From Ruminococcus sp. (GTDB lineage: Bacteria; Bacillota; Clostridia; Oscillospirales; Ruminococcaceae), in NCBI GenBank assembly GCA_024403995.1, contig JAKSQT010000001.1:62001-126000 (forward strand): DNA of 64,000 nucleotides. Direction: 5' to 3'. The position numbers were made by a program, and so were the translations under genes. Each line of letters starts with the position of its first letter. Position 1 is the first letter of the stretch. This document shows, in pieces, positions 8,412-18,559 of the stretch. Under the pieces are notes generated by a model. That model was not told the DNA's origin. It saw only the letters and a program-made list of their open reading frames with translations, and did not search any database.

Positions 8412-9266
8412 TTATACCTCCGTTTTCTGTGCGGCTGCCGTCCGGAATATGTTTCCGAGGTCACGGCAGAGCGTTATATTTTCAAATTTATTTTCAAGCA
8501 GTATTTTCTTCACATCATCATGCTGACCAAAGCCGTATTCATAGCAGAGCCAGCCGCCTTTTTTAAGAGATCTCCGCCATGTTTTCGTTATATTGCGGTA
8601 GAAGTCAAGTCCGTCGCTGCCGCCGAAAAGTGCAAGTGCAGGTTCGTAAGTGACTTCGGTCTGGAGCGTGTCCATATCCTCCTGAGTGAGATAGGGCGGA
8701 TTGCTGACGATAATATCAAAGTCCGTCAGGTCCTCACGAATATGGATATCAAAAACATCTCCGTGAATTACGGTTATATCGGCATTATTCAGCCTGACAT
8801 TCTCCCTGAGATAGCCGAATGCCTTATCCGAAAGCTCAATGGCATAAACATCAGCTGAGGGAATTTCTTTTTTGAGAGTTATTGCGATACAGCCGCTTCC
8901 CGAACAAAGATCGGCTATTTTCGGACTGACAAGACCGTTTGTGCGGCAAATATCCAGTACCTGTTCAATGAGAGTTTCGGTGTCGGGACGTGGAATGAGA
9001 ACTCCCTCGCCGACCTTGAAATTATAGCCGTAAAACTCCCATTCACCGAGGAGATACTGCAAAGGCTGACCCTGTGAGCGCTTTTCAGCAAGTTCACGGA
9101 TTATTTTTTCGTTAGCTTCACTGACCTCCTTTTCAGGGGCAAACATGGGCGTTTTTTCGCCGAGAACGTCCTGAAAAATGCAGAGCGTATCGAAATCGGC
9201 GGAATCTGTGCCGCTTTTTTCTATCAGTGAACAGCATTCCGCAAAAAGCTGTCTGCGGCTTACCAC
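8412..9266 (-). CDS. prmC: Peptide chain release factor glutamine methyltransferase
   Basis: It methylates the Gln of the GGQ motif in release factors RF1 and RF2, using S-adenosylmethionine. The 284 residues carry an N-terminal helical domain, the SAM loop DLCSGSGC (119-126) and the signature NPPY (189-192). The start is a GTG at 9264-9266 with GGAGGAGG six bases upstream; it overlaps the preceding DUF1385 gene by 7 nt. In many Clostridia prmC is followed by prfA; here recA follows instead. Confidence 0.94.
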   Translation of the reverse strand: MVSRRQLFAECCSLIEKSGTDSADFDTLCIFQDVLGEKTPMFAPEKEVSEANEKIIRELAEKRSQGQPLQYLLGEWEFYGYNFKVGEGVLIPRPDTETLIEQVLDICRTNGLVSPKIADLCSGSGCIAITLKKEIPSADVYAIELSDKAFGYLRENVRLNNADITVIHGDVFDIHIREDLTDFDIIVSNPPYLTQEDMDTLQTEVTYEPALALFGGSDGLDFYRNITKTWRRSLKKGGWLCYEYGFGQHDDVKKILLENKFENITLCRDLGNIFRTAAAQKTEV

Positions 9267-10345
9267 TTGTCCTCCTCCTTATCGGCAGGAATACAGGGTT
9301 TAAGAGCGGCAATTGCAATTTCTATCATGCCGTCGTCCGGTTCACGGGTAGTAATTCTCTGCATTGCAAGACCCGGAGCAGAAAGTATGCGTGTGAACAG
9401 ATTATCCTTGTTTCCTGCAAGGCGTATGCATTCGTATGAAATGCCGACCACAAGCGGCAGAAGTACCAGTGAGGCAAGTATTCTCTGCCATGTAACGGTG
9501 AACGGCACGAGACACATGACCAGAATGCTGACTATGAGCACGATGAAGATAAAGCTTGTACCGCATCTTTTGTGGAAACGAGTCTGTTTGCGTACATTTT
9601 CGATAGTCAGCGGCAGTTCAGCCTCATGACAGGCAATTGTCTTATGTTCTGCGCCGTGATACATATACTGACGCTTTATGTCCTTCATAAGGCTTGTGAG
9701 TGCCATATATCCGACGAATATCGCAATTTTCACGATACCCTCAAGGAATGAGCGGAGAATACGGTGTGACTTGATATCAGGGATAAATCCTACAAGTATC
9801 TTCGGCAGGAAAACGAAAAGTCCGACTGCAATGACAAGACCAATGATAATGCCTATATACAGGACAATTTCAAAGCCGCTGCCCTCCTCTTTCTTTTCGC
9901 CGTCAGTGCTTTTATGCTGAACTATAACACTGCCGCCGTCAGGAACAGTTCCGTTGAATTCAGTCATAGGGACATAATCGCCCTTTGGAGCATTTTCGCT
10001 GTCATTCTGCTGCTTTTCGGCTGTATTTTCAGGCTTTTTGCCGTCTTTTCCGTCATCTTCCTCATCATCGACGATTTGTTTGTCGGCGGACTTCATCATG
10101 TACTTATAGCCCTTTGTGAGTGATGTAATGAAGCTTGTACAACCTCTCACGAGTGGAACTTTTTTATACCACGGAGCATTTTTTCCGTTGTTTTCGTCCC
10201 ATGTTTCGAGATCTATCGTACCGTCAGGCAGTCTGCAAGCCATAGCGCCCGTTGTCGGGCCGAGCATCATAATTCCCTCAATAAGAGCCTGACCTCCTAT
10301 TTTTGATTTGAATTTTTCAGTGTGCTGTGTATCTTTGCTGCTCAT
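9260..10345 (-). CDS. DUF1385 (YqhQ-like) membrane protein
   Basis: A 361-residue membrane protein of unknown activity, often annotated as a predicted metal-dependent enzyme. The N-terminal GGQALIEGIMM motif and the central YHGAEHKTIACHE and HKRCGTSF segments, with conserved His, Glu and Cys, define the family. Hydrophobic segments lie around 175-200, 210-235 and 275-320. An acidic, Lys/Glu-rich insertion (about 90-150) is longer than usual. In Clostridia this gene commonly precedes prmC, as here; the overlap indicates coupling. Confidence 0.88.
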   Translation of the reverse strand: MSSKDTQHTEKFKSKIGGQALIEGIMMLGPTTGAMACRLPDGTIDLETWDENNGKNAPWYKKVPLVRGCTSFITSLTKGYKYMMKSADKQIVDDEEDDGKDGKKPENTAEKQQNDSENAPKGDYVPMTEFNGTVPDGGSVIVQHKSTDGEKKEEGSGFEIVLYIGIIIGLVIAVGLFVFLPKILVGFIPDIKSHRILRSFLEGIVKIAIFVGYMALTSLMKDIKRQYMYHGAEHKTIACHEAELPLTIENVRKQTRFHKRCGTSFIFIVLIVSILVMCLVPFTVTWQRILASLVLLPLVVGISYECIRLAGNKDNLFTRILSAPGLAMQRITTREPDDGMIEIAIAALKPCIPADKEEDKW

Positions 10346-10374
10346 AATTTCTCCTGTTTATTTTATGAAAATGA

Positions 10375-11778
10375 TTATTTTTTCTGTACCGGCAGCGTAA
10401 TGGTAACGGTAGTGCCGAGCCCTTCGCCCTCACTGTCAATAGAGAGACTGCCGCCGTGCATACTTATTATTTCATCAGCAACGGCAAGACCGATGCCTGA
10501 ACCTCTGCGTGTGTGATTTGCCTTATAGAACTTTGTCTTGACCTTGGCAAGATCGGACTGCTTTATTCCTACGCCCGTATCCTTGACTGCAATGACCACG
10601 TCATCCCCCGACTGTGAAGCGGTTATGGTAATAACATCGCCCTCCGAGGAATACTTCACGGCATTGTCCACAACGTTGATGAAAACCTGATGGATACGGT
10701 TCTTGTCGCCGAAAACGAAAGGCAGCATCTCAGGCTCGTCATAAATTATCTTCTTGTTTTCACGCTTTGCCTTTTCGCTGTATATCAGTACGGCATCGCC
10801 AAGCTCTGCAAGGACATCCATAGTAGCGCTCTGGAGAGTGAAATGTCCGTTCTGCATACGTGAGAAGTCAAGAAGCTCCTCGACCATCTGCTGCAAACGA
10901 TCTGTCTCGGTCACGATTATCTTAACGCCCTTGTTCATGGTATCGGGACTGTTTCCGCCGTCAAGCATGAGTGTTTCAGCCCAGCCTTTTATCGCAGTAA
11001 GCGGAGTTCTCAGCTCATGCGAAACGGACGAAATAAACTCATTTTTCATGGACTCTGCCGCAGAAAGCTCGAACGCCATATGGTTAATGGCAGTACACAG
11101 CTCACCTATCTCGTCATCGCTGCTGTTTTCGATACGCACGGAAAAGTCGCCCATAGCTATTTTACGTGCAATATTGCTTATCTGACGGATAGGCTTTACG
11201 ATAGAGCCTGCAAAATAAAGACCGATAGTGACAATGATAAATATTATAGTGAAGCATATCACTGCAACTGCCGCAATATAGGTCATTATCGTGCTGTCTA
11301 TCTCGGTAAGTGACGTGACCATGCGGACGGAGCTGTATTCATTGCTCATGGAAGATATCGGAACGGATACGGCAAGAATCTTTTCGCCGCCGTGGAGTCT
11401 GCCGATATATGAGCCTTCGCCCTTTTCCATAGCCTCGATGTAGTCAGGCATTACATCGTCCTCGTCAGGAGAAAATCCCGATGAAGTAAGCACGACTCTG
11501 CCCTTTGAATTTATAGCCATAAGCTCGATCTTGTCCTTTTCGTTGAAGGTTTCGAGCATGGTACGCATTTCCGCTGCAAAGTTTGCGGAGCTGTCCTGTG
11601 AATGTATACTCAGGACGCTTGTTACCGCATTTATCTTGGACACAAGATACTGTCTTGCGGAGCTGTAGAAATAGTTCTGAACGGCATAGATAATGACCAT
11701 GCTGATTATGACAAGTGCCAGCACAACAAGTCCGAGATTGTTGATTATCCAGCGTTTAGTGATACTTTTCTTAGCCAT
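10375..11778 (-). CDS. HAMP-domain sensor histidine kinase
   Basis: A membrane sensor of 467 residues that phosphorylates the response regulator encoded immediately upstream. TM1 is at about 11-35, an extracytoplasmic sensing domain follows (36-165), TM2 is at about 167-190, then HAMP (190-243), HisKA with the H-box SHELRTPL (His254) and a HATPase domain with DNAVKYS, DTGVGI and GSGIGLAV boxes. The start codon overlaps the regulator's stop by 1 nt. The architecture resembles PhoR/WalK/ResE kinases, but the signal cannot be named from sequence. Confidence 0.93.
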   Translation of the reverse strand: MAKKSITKRWIINNLGLVVLALVIISMVIIYAVQNYFYSSARQYLVSKINAVTSVLSIHSQDSSANFAAEMRTMLETFNEKDKIELMAINSKGRVVLTSSGFSPDEDDVMPDYIEAMEKGEGSYIGRLHGGEKILAVSVPISSMSNEYSSVRMVTSLTEIDSTIMTYIAAVAVICFTIIFIIVTIGLYFAGSIVKPIRQISNIARKIAMGDFSVRIENSSDDEIGELCTAINHMAFELSAAESMKNEFISSVSHELRTPLTAIKGWAETLMLDGGNSPDTMNKGVKIIVTETDRLQQMVEELLDFSRMQNGHFTLQSATMDVLAELGDAVLIYSEKAKRENKKIIYDEPEMLPFVFGDKNRIHQVFINVVDNAVKYSSEGDVITITASQSGDDVVIAVKDTGVGIKQSDLAKVKTKFYKANHTRRGSGIGLAVADEIISMHGGSLSIDSEGEGLGTTVTITLPVQKK

Positions 11779-12479
11779 TACTGAACGTCATTCCACTTAT
11801 AGCCGTAGCCCCAGATAGTGATGATATACTTCGGGCTTGAGGGTTCTTCCTCAATCTTCATTCTGATGCGGCGGATATTAACGTCAACTATCTTGTCGTC
11901 GCCGTAGTAGCTTTCGCCCCAGATATGGTTGAGGATAGCCGCACGGTCAAGGGCGGTATTCTTGTTGTTCATGAAGAATTCCATTATCTGATACTCGACC
12001 TGAGTAAGCTCGATAGGTTCGCCGTTCTTGGTGACGGTACGGCTTTTGAGGTTGAGCACAAACGGGCCGCTTTCAATGACGGACTGCTGTTCATCCTTGC
12101 TGAAGCTCATGCATACACGTCTGTATATCGCATCAACACGGGCAGTAAGCTCCGATGGCGAGAACGGCTTGGTAATATAGTCGTCAGCACCTATCATAAG
12201 ACCGCTTACCTTATCCATTTCCTGAGTTCTTGCGGTCAGCATGATAATGCCGATAGTTGAGCTTTTCTCACGTATCTTCTTGCAGACTGTGAAGCCGTCG
12301 ATGCCGGGCATCATGATATCAAGGAGGACTATGTCGAAATTTCCGTGTTCTGTCTCGAATGTTTTGAGTGCAGCCTCTCCGCAGTTAACGTCAACAACGT
12401 CATATCCTGCACGTTTGAGGTTGATAACGACAAATTCACGGATAGTATCCTCGTCCTCGCATATAAGTATACGTTTCAT
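11778..12479 (-). CDS. OmpR-family response regulator
   Basis: A 233-residue DNA-binding regulator. The receiver domain (1-120) has the acidic pair ED, the phospho-acceptor Asp54 in LLDIMMPG, and Lys in ITKPF. The C-terminal winged helix (about 135-231) includes LTQVEYQIMEFF and VDVNIRRIRMKIE, with GYGYKW at the end. It forms a two-component system with the kinase directly downstream. It probably heads a long operon running to dtxR, because the gaps downstream are 0 to about 50 nt. Confidence 0.94.
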   Translation of the reverse strand: MKRILICEDEDTIREFVVINLKRAGYDVVDVNCGEAALKTFETEHGNFDIVLLDIMMPGIDGFTVCKKIREKSSTIGIIMLTARTQEMDKVSGLMIGADDYITKPFSPSELTARVDAIYRRVCMSFSKDEQQSVIESGPFVLNLKSRTVTKNGEPIELTQVEYQIMEFFMNNKNTALDRAAILNHIWGESYYGDDKIVDVNIRRIRMKIEEEPSSPKYIITIWGYGYKWNDVQ

Positions 12480-12593
12480 TTATTTCACTCCTTTTCGGGA
12501 TATTATTTCCGGTTTGATATTCCAATTTGTATGGGGGCGGATATGCCTTGCTTTATGCATATTATCGTGTATATTTTACGAATTTATGGATAA

Positions 12594-13913
12594 TTATTCC
12601 TTATACCTGAACCCGACAGCAACTTCACCCGATGATAATGACAAACCGTCGCTTTCCGTATCAGGAACAGGCGGAACATACGCAAGATAAGCAGTTTCAC
12701 CCTTTGAATGCAGGAGCATATATCCGTTTGCCATCCTGTCCTCACGGGAGGCTTTATCCTCAGCGCAGAATATCCTTAAAAGCTCACGTCCTGCCCCTTC
12801 TTCCGAGTATTTGCAGAATACCATTTCGTCATTGACCGAGTCACGCTTGATAGTTATCCTGTCACGCCATTTTTCGGGCAGTATGAAGATATAGCCGTCA
12901 GTTACGCTGAAATATGAGGAATATTTCTTTTCAAGCTGATCTTCTTCGTTTATGAACATCCAGTCAGTTGCCATGATCTGTTCGCTTTCGGAAGCTCCCT
13001 CATAGCCTTTGAAGATGGACTGCACGGGAATTTCGGGGATTCCGTCGCCGTCAACATCAAATGAAGTACATCCTGACGGTCTGCTTGTTGCCGAGGACTC
13101 GGACGGCTCTGCAAATACCTTGTTCAAGCCGCTGTCATCCATATAGAAAACGTCAGACTGGATAATGCCGTTTCCTGCGGCGGCATCGATATACAGAGCA
13201 GTTGCACCGCTTCCTGTTTTGCCGTAGCTTATGTTTTCAAATTCGGTAAAGTTTCCGCTTAGTTCTCTGGAGTATGGCGGACATTTACCGTTTTCGTCGA
13301 ATTTATATGCCTCAACTGCGGCATTTGTATTGAATGATGCTCCTGTCAGGAGTAGAAATTCGTTTTCATCATCGCTGTCAAGGTCGGTGACATCAAAGAA
13401 GGAGTATGGCGATGTAAAGGTATTTTCGATATTTCCGTCACTGTAATTATAGAGCGATACATTCTTTTCCGAACGGTTTATGAGACTGCACCCGATTATC
13501 AGGTTTACACGTTCATCAGAACCGAGTTTTGATATCATAACCTTTTCTATCTCCGAGCCTTCCGCCGTAGTATCGCAGACGGAGCTCCATTTGCCGTCGG
13601 ATTTGTCAAGAATGTTTATTCTCAGTGTATTTTCCTCGACCGTAAGACCGTTTTTCTCGTAAAAGACCACAGCCTCATTGCCGCCGTCGCCGTCAATATC
13701 CTCGACTATGAAAGCCGAAAGGTATGTTCCCGACTTGGGGTATTTCAGCTTTATTGAAGTACCTGCGGCTTTGGTGAGGGCGCTGTATATCTGTTCCTGT
13801 TCAACGCTGAGCTTCGGCGGAGCCATGAGGGTATCGATATTTGTACCGAACGTACAGCCTGTCAGCATTGTCACAGAAATAAGCGCAGGGAGCAGTTTAC
13901 CCTTTTTCATCAT
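12594..13913 (-). CDS. Lipoprotein with Asp-rich (VCBS/FG-GAP-like) repeats
   Basis: A secreted lipoprotein of 439 residues with unknown function. The signal peptide ends in the lipobox LTGC (Cys20), so it is probably anchored to the outer face of the membrane. Several calcium-loop-like stretches (EDIDGDGGNEA, LDSDDENEF, FDVDGDGIPEI) suggest a beta-propeller of FG-GAP/VCBS type. The ATG overlaps the citrate synthase stop (ATGA). A second ATG follows immediately, so the start is uncertain by one codon. Similar Asp-rich lipoproteins occur in Ruminococcus genomes. Confidence 0.78.
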   Translation of the reverse strand: MMKKGKLLPALISVTMLTGCTFGTNIDTLMAPPKLSVEQEQIYSALTKAAGTSIKLKYPKSGTYLSAFIVEDIDGDGGNEAVVFYEKNGLTVEENTLRINILDKSDGKWSSVCDTTAEGSEIEKVMISKLGSDERVNLIIGCSLINRSEKNVSLYNYSDGNIENTFTSPYSFFDVTDLDSDDENEFLLLTGASFNTNAAVEAYKFDENGKCPPYSRELSGNFTEFENISYGKTGSGATALYIDAAAGNGIIQSDVFYMDDSGLNKVFAEPSESSATSRPSGCTSFDVDGDGIPEIPVQSIFKGYEGASESEQIMATDWMFINEEDQLEKKYSSYFSVTDGYIFILPEKWRDRITIKRDSVNDEMVFCKYSEEGAGRELLRIFCAEDKASREDRMANGYMLLHSKGETAYLAYVPPVPDTESDGLSLSSGEVAVGFRYKE

Positions 13914-15268
13914 GCTCTTTCGTCAAGCTTTATGTATTCATGCTCTTTCGCAACAGGCTTGTATGCAGGGCGGATAATGCGATTTCCTGTGAGGAGTTCC
14001 TCCATGCGGTGTGCTGCCCAGCCGCCCATTCTTGCGACGGCAAAGAGCGGAGTGAACAGTTCGTCAGGAATACCGAGCATACGGTAAACAAGACCTGAAT
14101 ACATATCAACATTCGCACACATAGGCTTTGAACTGCCCTTGACTTCTTTGAAAACTTCCGGAGTAAGGCGCTCGATAGTTTCAAGGAGACGGAATTCAGC
14201 CTCTATCTCCCTGCCCTTTGCAAGCTCGAAAGCCTTCTTTTTGAGGAGTACTGCACGAGGGTCAGAGACAGTGTATACAGCGTGTCCCATGCCGTAGATA
14301 AGACCTGAATGGTCATTTGTCTCCTTGTTGAGAGTTTTACGCATATAATCGGCAACTTCGCCCTCGTCCTCCCAGTTTCTGATATTGGCTTTGAAGTTGT
14401 CAAGCATATTGATGACCTGAATATTTGCGCCGCCGTGACGTGGACCTTTAAGCGAGCAGATAGCCGAGGAGTATGCGGAATACGGGTCTGTACCCGATGA
14501 AGTGAGCACACGGCAGGTGAATGTTGAGTTATTGCCGCCGCCATGTTCAGCCTGTATCATGAGCAGACGGTCGAGCATCTGAGCCTCATCCTCTGTGTAC
14601 TGTCTGTCAGGGCGGAGAAGCGAGAGGATGCACTGTGCGGTATTTTCCTCATAGTTTATCGGATGCATTATCATGCTCTGGTTGTCGAAAACACGGCGCT
14701 TTACCTGATATGCATTAGCCATGATGACAGGAAGCTTTGCAATAAGGCTTACAGCGGTACGCATTTCGCTTTCAAGGCTCTTGTTTTCGCATGAGTCGTC
14801 GTAGGAATAGAGAGCAAGGACGGAACGTGCGAGCTTGTTCATGATATTCTTGGACGGAGCTTTGAGTATCATATCCTCAACGAAACCGTTAGGCAGGTCA
14901 CGTTTGAGCGAGATGTATGTATTGAAATGAGAAAGCTCCTGTTTATTCGGGAGATGTCCGAAAAGCAGAAGGAAAACGGTCTCCTCATAGCCATAGCGGT
15001 TTTCAGCCTCAACATTTCCCACAAGGTCGTTGATATTATACCCTCTGTAGATGAGCTGACCGGGGATAGGCTCCATTTCGCCCTCGTTGAGGAGATATCC
15101 GTGAACGTTGCAGATATTGGTTATACCGGCAATAACGCCTGTACCGTCACTGTTGCGGAGACCTCTTTTGACCTGATATTTTTCATACAGCTTTGGATCA
15201 ACGGCAGTCTTTTTTTCAAGCTCGCCGCATAAATCTGTAATATTGGCACCAGAAATAAATGATGGCAT
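13910..15268 (-). CDS. gltA: Citrate synthase
   Basis: It condenses acetyl-CoA and oxaloacetate to citrate. The 452-residue protein has the catalytic His residues in MIQAEHGGGNNST and YGMGHAVYT and the active-site Asp in NVDMYSGLVYRMLG. The length and N-terminal extension match the citrate/2-methylcitrate synthase subgroup of Clostridia. In an anaerobe it likely feeds glutamate synthesis through an incomplete TCA branch; this is inference. It has its own promoter and is translationally coupled to the downstream lipoprotein gene. Confidence 0.93.
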   Translation of the reverse strand: MPSFISGANITDLCGELEKKTAVDPKLYEKYQVKRGLRNSDGTGVIAGITNICNVHGYLLNEGEMEPIPGQLIYRGYNINDLVGNVEAENRYGYEETVFLLLFGHLPNKQELSHFNTYISLKRDLPNGFVEDMILKAPSKNIMNKLARSVLALYSYDDSCENKSLESEMRTAVSLIAKLPVIMANAYQVKRRVFDNQSMIMHPINYEENTAQCILSLLRPDRQYTEDEAQMLDRLLMIQAEHGGGNNSTFTCRVLTSSGTDPYSAYSSAICSLKGPRHGGANIQVINMLDNFKANIRNWEDEGEVADYMRKTLNKETNDHSGLIYGMGHAVYTVSDPRAVLLKKKAFELAKGREIEAEFRLLETIERLTPEVFKEVKGSSKPMCANVDMYSGLVYRMLGIPDELFTPLFAVARMGGWAAHRMEELLTGNRIIRPAYKPVAKEHEYIKLDERA

Positions 15269-15302
15269 TAATTACCACACTCCTTGAACATATTCACTAC
15301 TT

Positions 15303-15331
15303 ATTATACAACAAAAAAACCGCTGTGTCAA
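15303..15331 (-). promoter_or_regulatory. Sigma-A promoter for citrate synthase
   Basis: On the minus strand TTGACA (15326-15331), a 17-bp spacer and TATAAT (15303-15308) form a perfect consensus promoter about 35 bp upstream of the gltA start. Confidence 0.8.
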
Positions 15332-15523
15332 TGAATATCAGCGGATAATAATGTATATTCAGTGAAAATTCGGTGCAGAATGTGAAAGGAATGAGGTGAG
15401 TGTGTGAAAACGATATACATTCAGACCAAAAGTCTGAAACTGTAGGAAACGGTGTCATCGACATCACCCATATCCCGAAATATCGGCATAAACAAAATAA
15501 CAGACAAAGAAAGGACGATGAAC

Positions 15524-16519
15524 ATGAAAAAATACATCATTGCGGCATTTTTGCTTGCAGCGGCGGTACTCATATTCCCTGCAATACCGATGGCAGTCCC
15601 GCATACCCGAAAAATCGCCCCCGAACCGCAGACTGCAACTGCCGAAAATAAAAAAAAGCTGTCGGAACAGCCTTACAAAGTACTTGAAGTTTCAACAGGA
15701 GAAATACTTGAAGTTCCCGTCAGAGATTATGTAATCGGCGCAGTCTGTGCGGAAATGCCAGCCTCATTCCATTCCGAGGCGCTGAAAGCTCAGGCTGCTG
15801 CGGCGCATACATATGCCGAAAGACAGCGTATGCATGAACAGAAATTTCCCACTCCCGAACTTTGCGGAGCAGACTTTTCCACCGATGTTTCGCAGTATCA
15901 GGGCTACTACACAAAGGAACAGGCAAAGCAATTCTTCGGCGCAGATTTTGAGAAAAACTATCAGCGTATCAGCGATGCGGCTGACGAGGTGATGGATTAT
16001 GTTATAACTTATAACGATGAACCGATAATCTCTGCGTTCCATTCCATGTCGCCGGGCATGACGGAAAGTGCCGAAAATGCTTGGGGAACGGCAGTCAGCT
16101 ACCTTGTACCCGTAGACAGCAGCAGCGACCTTGATGCCCCGAAATATACCGACGAGGTGCGCTATGACCGTGAAGTGCTCAGAAATAAGCTTGAAACGGC
16201 GTTTCCGGGCATTGTGCTTGATGACGAATGTCCCATATGGGTGATAGTAAAAAAGGCCTCGGAGTCGGGCATGGTGCTTGAAGCCGATGTTGGCGATATT
16301 ACGGCTACAGGCGCAGAATTACGCAGTGCGCTCGCCCTCCGTTCACCATGCTTTGACGTTCGCTATGAGGGCACAGAGACTATCTTCACAACGCATGGTT
16401 TCGGTCACTGCGTCGGAATGAGTCAGTACGGTGCAAACGCTATGGCGGCAAGCGGCAAGACATGGGAACAAATTCTCAGGCATTACTATACTGGATGTAA
16501 TATTGAAAAAATATCATAA
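15524..16519 (+). CDS. spoIID: Stage II sporulation protein D
   Basis: A membrane-anchored lytic transglycosylase that, with SpoIIM and SpoIIP, degrades peptidoglycan during engulfment. The 331 residues start with one N-terminal membrane anchor, followed by the SpoIID domain: VPVRDYVIGAVCAEMP, KAQAAAAHTYAE and the C-terminal HGFGHCVGMSQYGANAMA motif. The ATG at 15524 is preferred over 15518 because AGGA lies 8 nt upstream. It stands alone, divergent from gltA. Endospore formation is implied. A SigE-type promoter would be expected but was not identified. Confidence 0.92.
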   Translation: MKKYIIAAFLLAAAVLIFPAIPMAVPHTRKIAPEPQTATAENKKKLSEQPYKVLEVSTGEILEVPVRDYVIGAVCAEMPASFHSEALKAQAAAAHTYAERQRMHEQKFPTPELCGADFSTDVSQYQGYYTKEQAKQFFGADFEKNYQRISDAADEVMDYVITYNDEPIISAFHSMSPGMTESAENAWGTAVSYLVPVDSSSDLDAPKYTDEVRYDREVLRNKLETAFPGIVLDDECPIWVIVKKASESGMVLEADVGDITATGAELRSALALRSPCFDVRYEGTETIFTTHGFGHCVGMSQYGANAMAASGKTWEQILRHYYTGCNIEKIS

Positions 16520-16547
16520 CACGCTTTATAGCTGATATTTTGCCGAT

Positions 16548-17315
16548 TTACCGTTCTGCCCTGAACATGACAGCGGTGATATTATCACGTTCCTCACGCA
16601 GTTTGACAGTTTCGATAAGCTCACGGAGATGCACCTTCATATCGGTCTTTGTCGGCGTAATATCGGGATGCAGTCCATCAAATATCTCCTTGGGAGTGAT
16701 GACGTGCCTGAAGCCGTCGGAGCATATCATATAATTTGCACCAAACTCGATATTGCCAAGTCTGACCTGCGGTTCTATCTCACCTGCCGCACCAATGCAT
16801 TGTAAAAGAGCATTGCGGCGAGGGTCAGTTTTTGCCTGTTCTTCAGTCATATTGCCCAATTCCATCTCACGTTTTATGTAAGTATGGTCAGTGGTGAGAA
16901 GCCTTAATTTGTCAGATATTTTATAAATTCGTGTATCGCCTACGTGGAACATCAGATAGCGTGAGCCATAAGCCACAATACCCGTTGCGGTCGTGCCGAG
17001 CTTCATATTGTTCCTTGCGCCGTAGGTTATGAGCTGTTCGTTGAGCGCATGAAGTCGCTCGATAACCTTGAACGCCGCCTCATTCCAGTCCCATTTGAGG
17101 GCTTCCGTGGGAAATTCGTTCTCAAACCAGTCTGAAAAGCTGTTGATAACGTCAGCGCTTGCAATTTCGCCGCATGAAAGACCGCCCATGCCGTCGCAGA
17201 CCATGACAAGTGCGGCAGGCTGTGTCCTGATCTCGGCTATTTTTATGCAAAGGCTGTCCTGATTTACGCTTTTGTGAATGCCGATGTCAGTATCGGCGGC
17301 TGCAATATATCTCAT
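16548..17315 (-). CDS. PP2C-family serine/threonine phosphatase
   Basis: A 255-residue metal-dependent protein phosphatase. The PP2C motifs are present: the N-terminal ADTDIG...VNQD, VCDGMGG with metal-binding Asp, GDTRIY, SDGF and the C-terminal RDNITAVMF. It would remove phosphates placed by a Hanks-type kinase. Its start overlaps the FHA gene's stop (ATGA), so the pair is coupled. No kinase is encoded nearby. Confidence 0.92.
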   Translation of the reverse strand: MRYIAAADTDIGIHKSVNQDSLCIKIAEIRTQPAALVMVCDGMGGLSCGEIASADVINSFSDWFENEFPTEALKWDWNEAAFKVIERLHALNEQLITYGARNNMKLGTTATGIVAYGSRYLMFHVGDTRIYKISDKLRLLTTDHTYIKREMELGNMTEEQAKTDPRRNALLQCIGAAGEIEPQVRLGNIEFGANYMICSDGFRHVITPKEIFDGLHPDITPTKTDMKVHLRELIETVKLREERDNITAVMFRAER

Positions 17316-18529
17316 AATTCTACCCTGAAATCGAATAATTCATTTGAAAGTTTTATCTCATCGCCGTCACGCAGTTTATATTCCACCTGCGGCGGCACAT
17401 GGATGCCGTTGACAAATGTACGGTTAGTTGAATTCTGGTCAATGATGTAATAATGACCATTTCTTGTGATGATGTGAACATGGACACGGCTGACCGTCGG
17501 ATTATTGCTGACATAGAAATCCACACGGGCATTCTCCTTGCCAATTCTGAAAATCGGCTTATCTATGCGGAATTTCTGACCTGTTGAGCGCCTTGTAATT
17601 TCAGGGCATCTCGTCATCTGCGGCACGGCAGGGGCAGGCTTTTCAGTTTTCGGACGTTCAAATGTACTTCTTTCGGCGGCAGGCGCTTCATAGAGATGAG
17701 TCTCAAATTCAGGCTCAGACTGGAAAATATCGTCATCGTCAATATCCGATTCGGACTCGTCCTCAAAGAAATCATGCGGCTTGAAATCGTCATTTCCGTT
17801 TACTGCATCATCATTTTCAGGCTCAATTTTTTCGGGCATATTCTTGCCAAAAATTGCTGCACTGCCAAACACAAGCTGAAAGAAAGTCGGCTTTTCGGTC
17901 AGCGAGATGCCGCTTTGTTCAAGGTTATGGAGAATACTGCGTAAAGTCTGGACATTCGGGAGCATGGCAAGCTCTTTGTTTGTATTCGGGGAGACCTCAC
18001 GGATATAGTCATCGGCATCATCAGCGGAAAATCGCCCCATACTCATAACATGGCACATGAACGCATCAGCAAACGAAAAGTCATATTCCGAAGCAAATTC
18101 CGCAAGAGTCGAGACCTCACGGAGACATCTTATCATGCCGCCGTTAGGCGTTGTACAGTCGGTAATGGGGATGTAAGGCATGAATATCTGGCTGTTTTTC
18201 GGGTTCAGGAGCATAATTTTCGGGTCAAGGACGAGGTTATTCAGGTCGAAGCCGTACTGCTGGGCTGAACGGAGCATTTCAATAAGCTGTGCAATGATAA
18301 GAAAATATTTATTTTTGGTTAGTTTGGCTTTGAGAGCTGTGGCGGCAGGAATACCGTCTGCGCCCACGAAAATCATCGATTTATCGCCTTTCATGACGGG
18401 GCGCATAAAGCATTGTGTCGGACAGGCGGCGAGGAAATCGAGTTCTCTGCCGTTAATGGTCTCCTCGTGAGAAAGTCTGCACTTTACCGCTTTTTTGCCA
18501 TGAATTGTAGTGATACTGAGTTTAGCCAT
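17312..18529 (-). CDS. FHA-domain protein
   Basis: A 405-residue cytosolic protein. The C-terminal forkhead-associated domain (about 310-405) binds phosphothreonine; FRIGKE, SRVHVHI and DQNSTNRTFVNG show the canonical binding residues. The N-terminal 200 residues are an uncharacterised domain (DUF6382-like) seen in Firmicute proteins linked to type VII/ESX-like or PP2C systems. A Glu/Asp-rich linker joins them. With the coupled phosphatase downstream this looks like a Ser/Thr phosphosignalling module. The leader carries an inverted repeat just after the promoter. Confidence 0.85.
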   Translation of the reverse strand: MAKLSITTIHGKKAVKCRLSHEETINGRELDFLAACPTQCFMRPVMKGDKSMIFVGADGIPAATALKAKLTKNKYFLIIAQLIEMLRSAQQYGFDLNNLVLDPKIMLLNPKNSQIFMPYIPITDCTTPNGGMIRCLREVSTLAEFASEYDFSFADAFMCHVMSMGRFSADDADDYIREVSPNTNKELAMLPNVQTLRSILHNLEQSGISLTEKPTFFQLVFGSAAIFGKNMPEKIEPENDDAVNGNDDFKPHDFFEDESESDIDDDDIFQSEPEFETHLYEAPAAERSTFERPKTEKPAPAVPQMTRCPEITRRSTGQKFRIDKPIFRIGKENARVDFYVSNNPTVSRVHVHIITRNGHYYIIDQNSTNRTFVNGIHVPPQVEYKLRDGDEIKLSNELFDFRVEL

Positions 18530-18559
18530 CTGACTGCTCCTTTCGCTGTCAAAGTTTAC

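Noticed and set aside
8410..8470. LexA/SOS box upstream of recA
   Set aside because: No GAAC-N4-GTTC or near match was seen in the interval immediately upstream.
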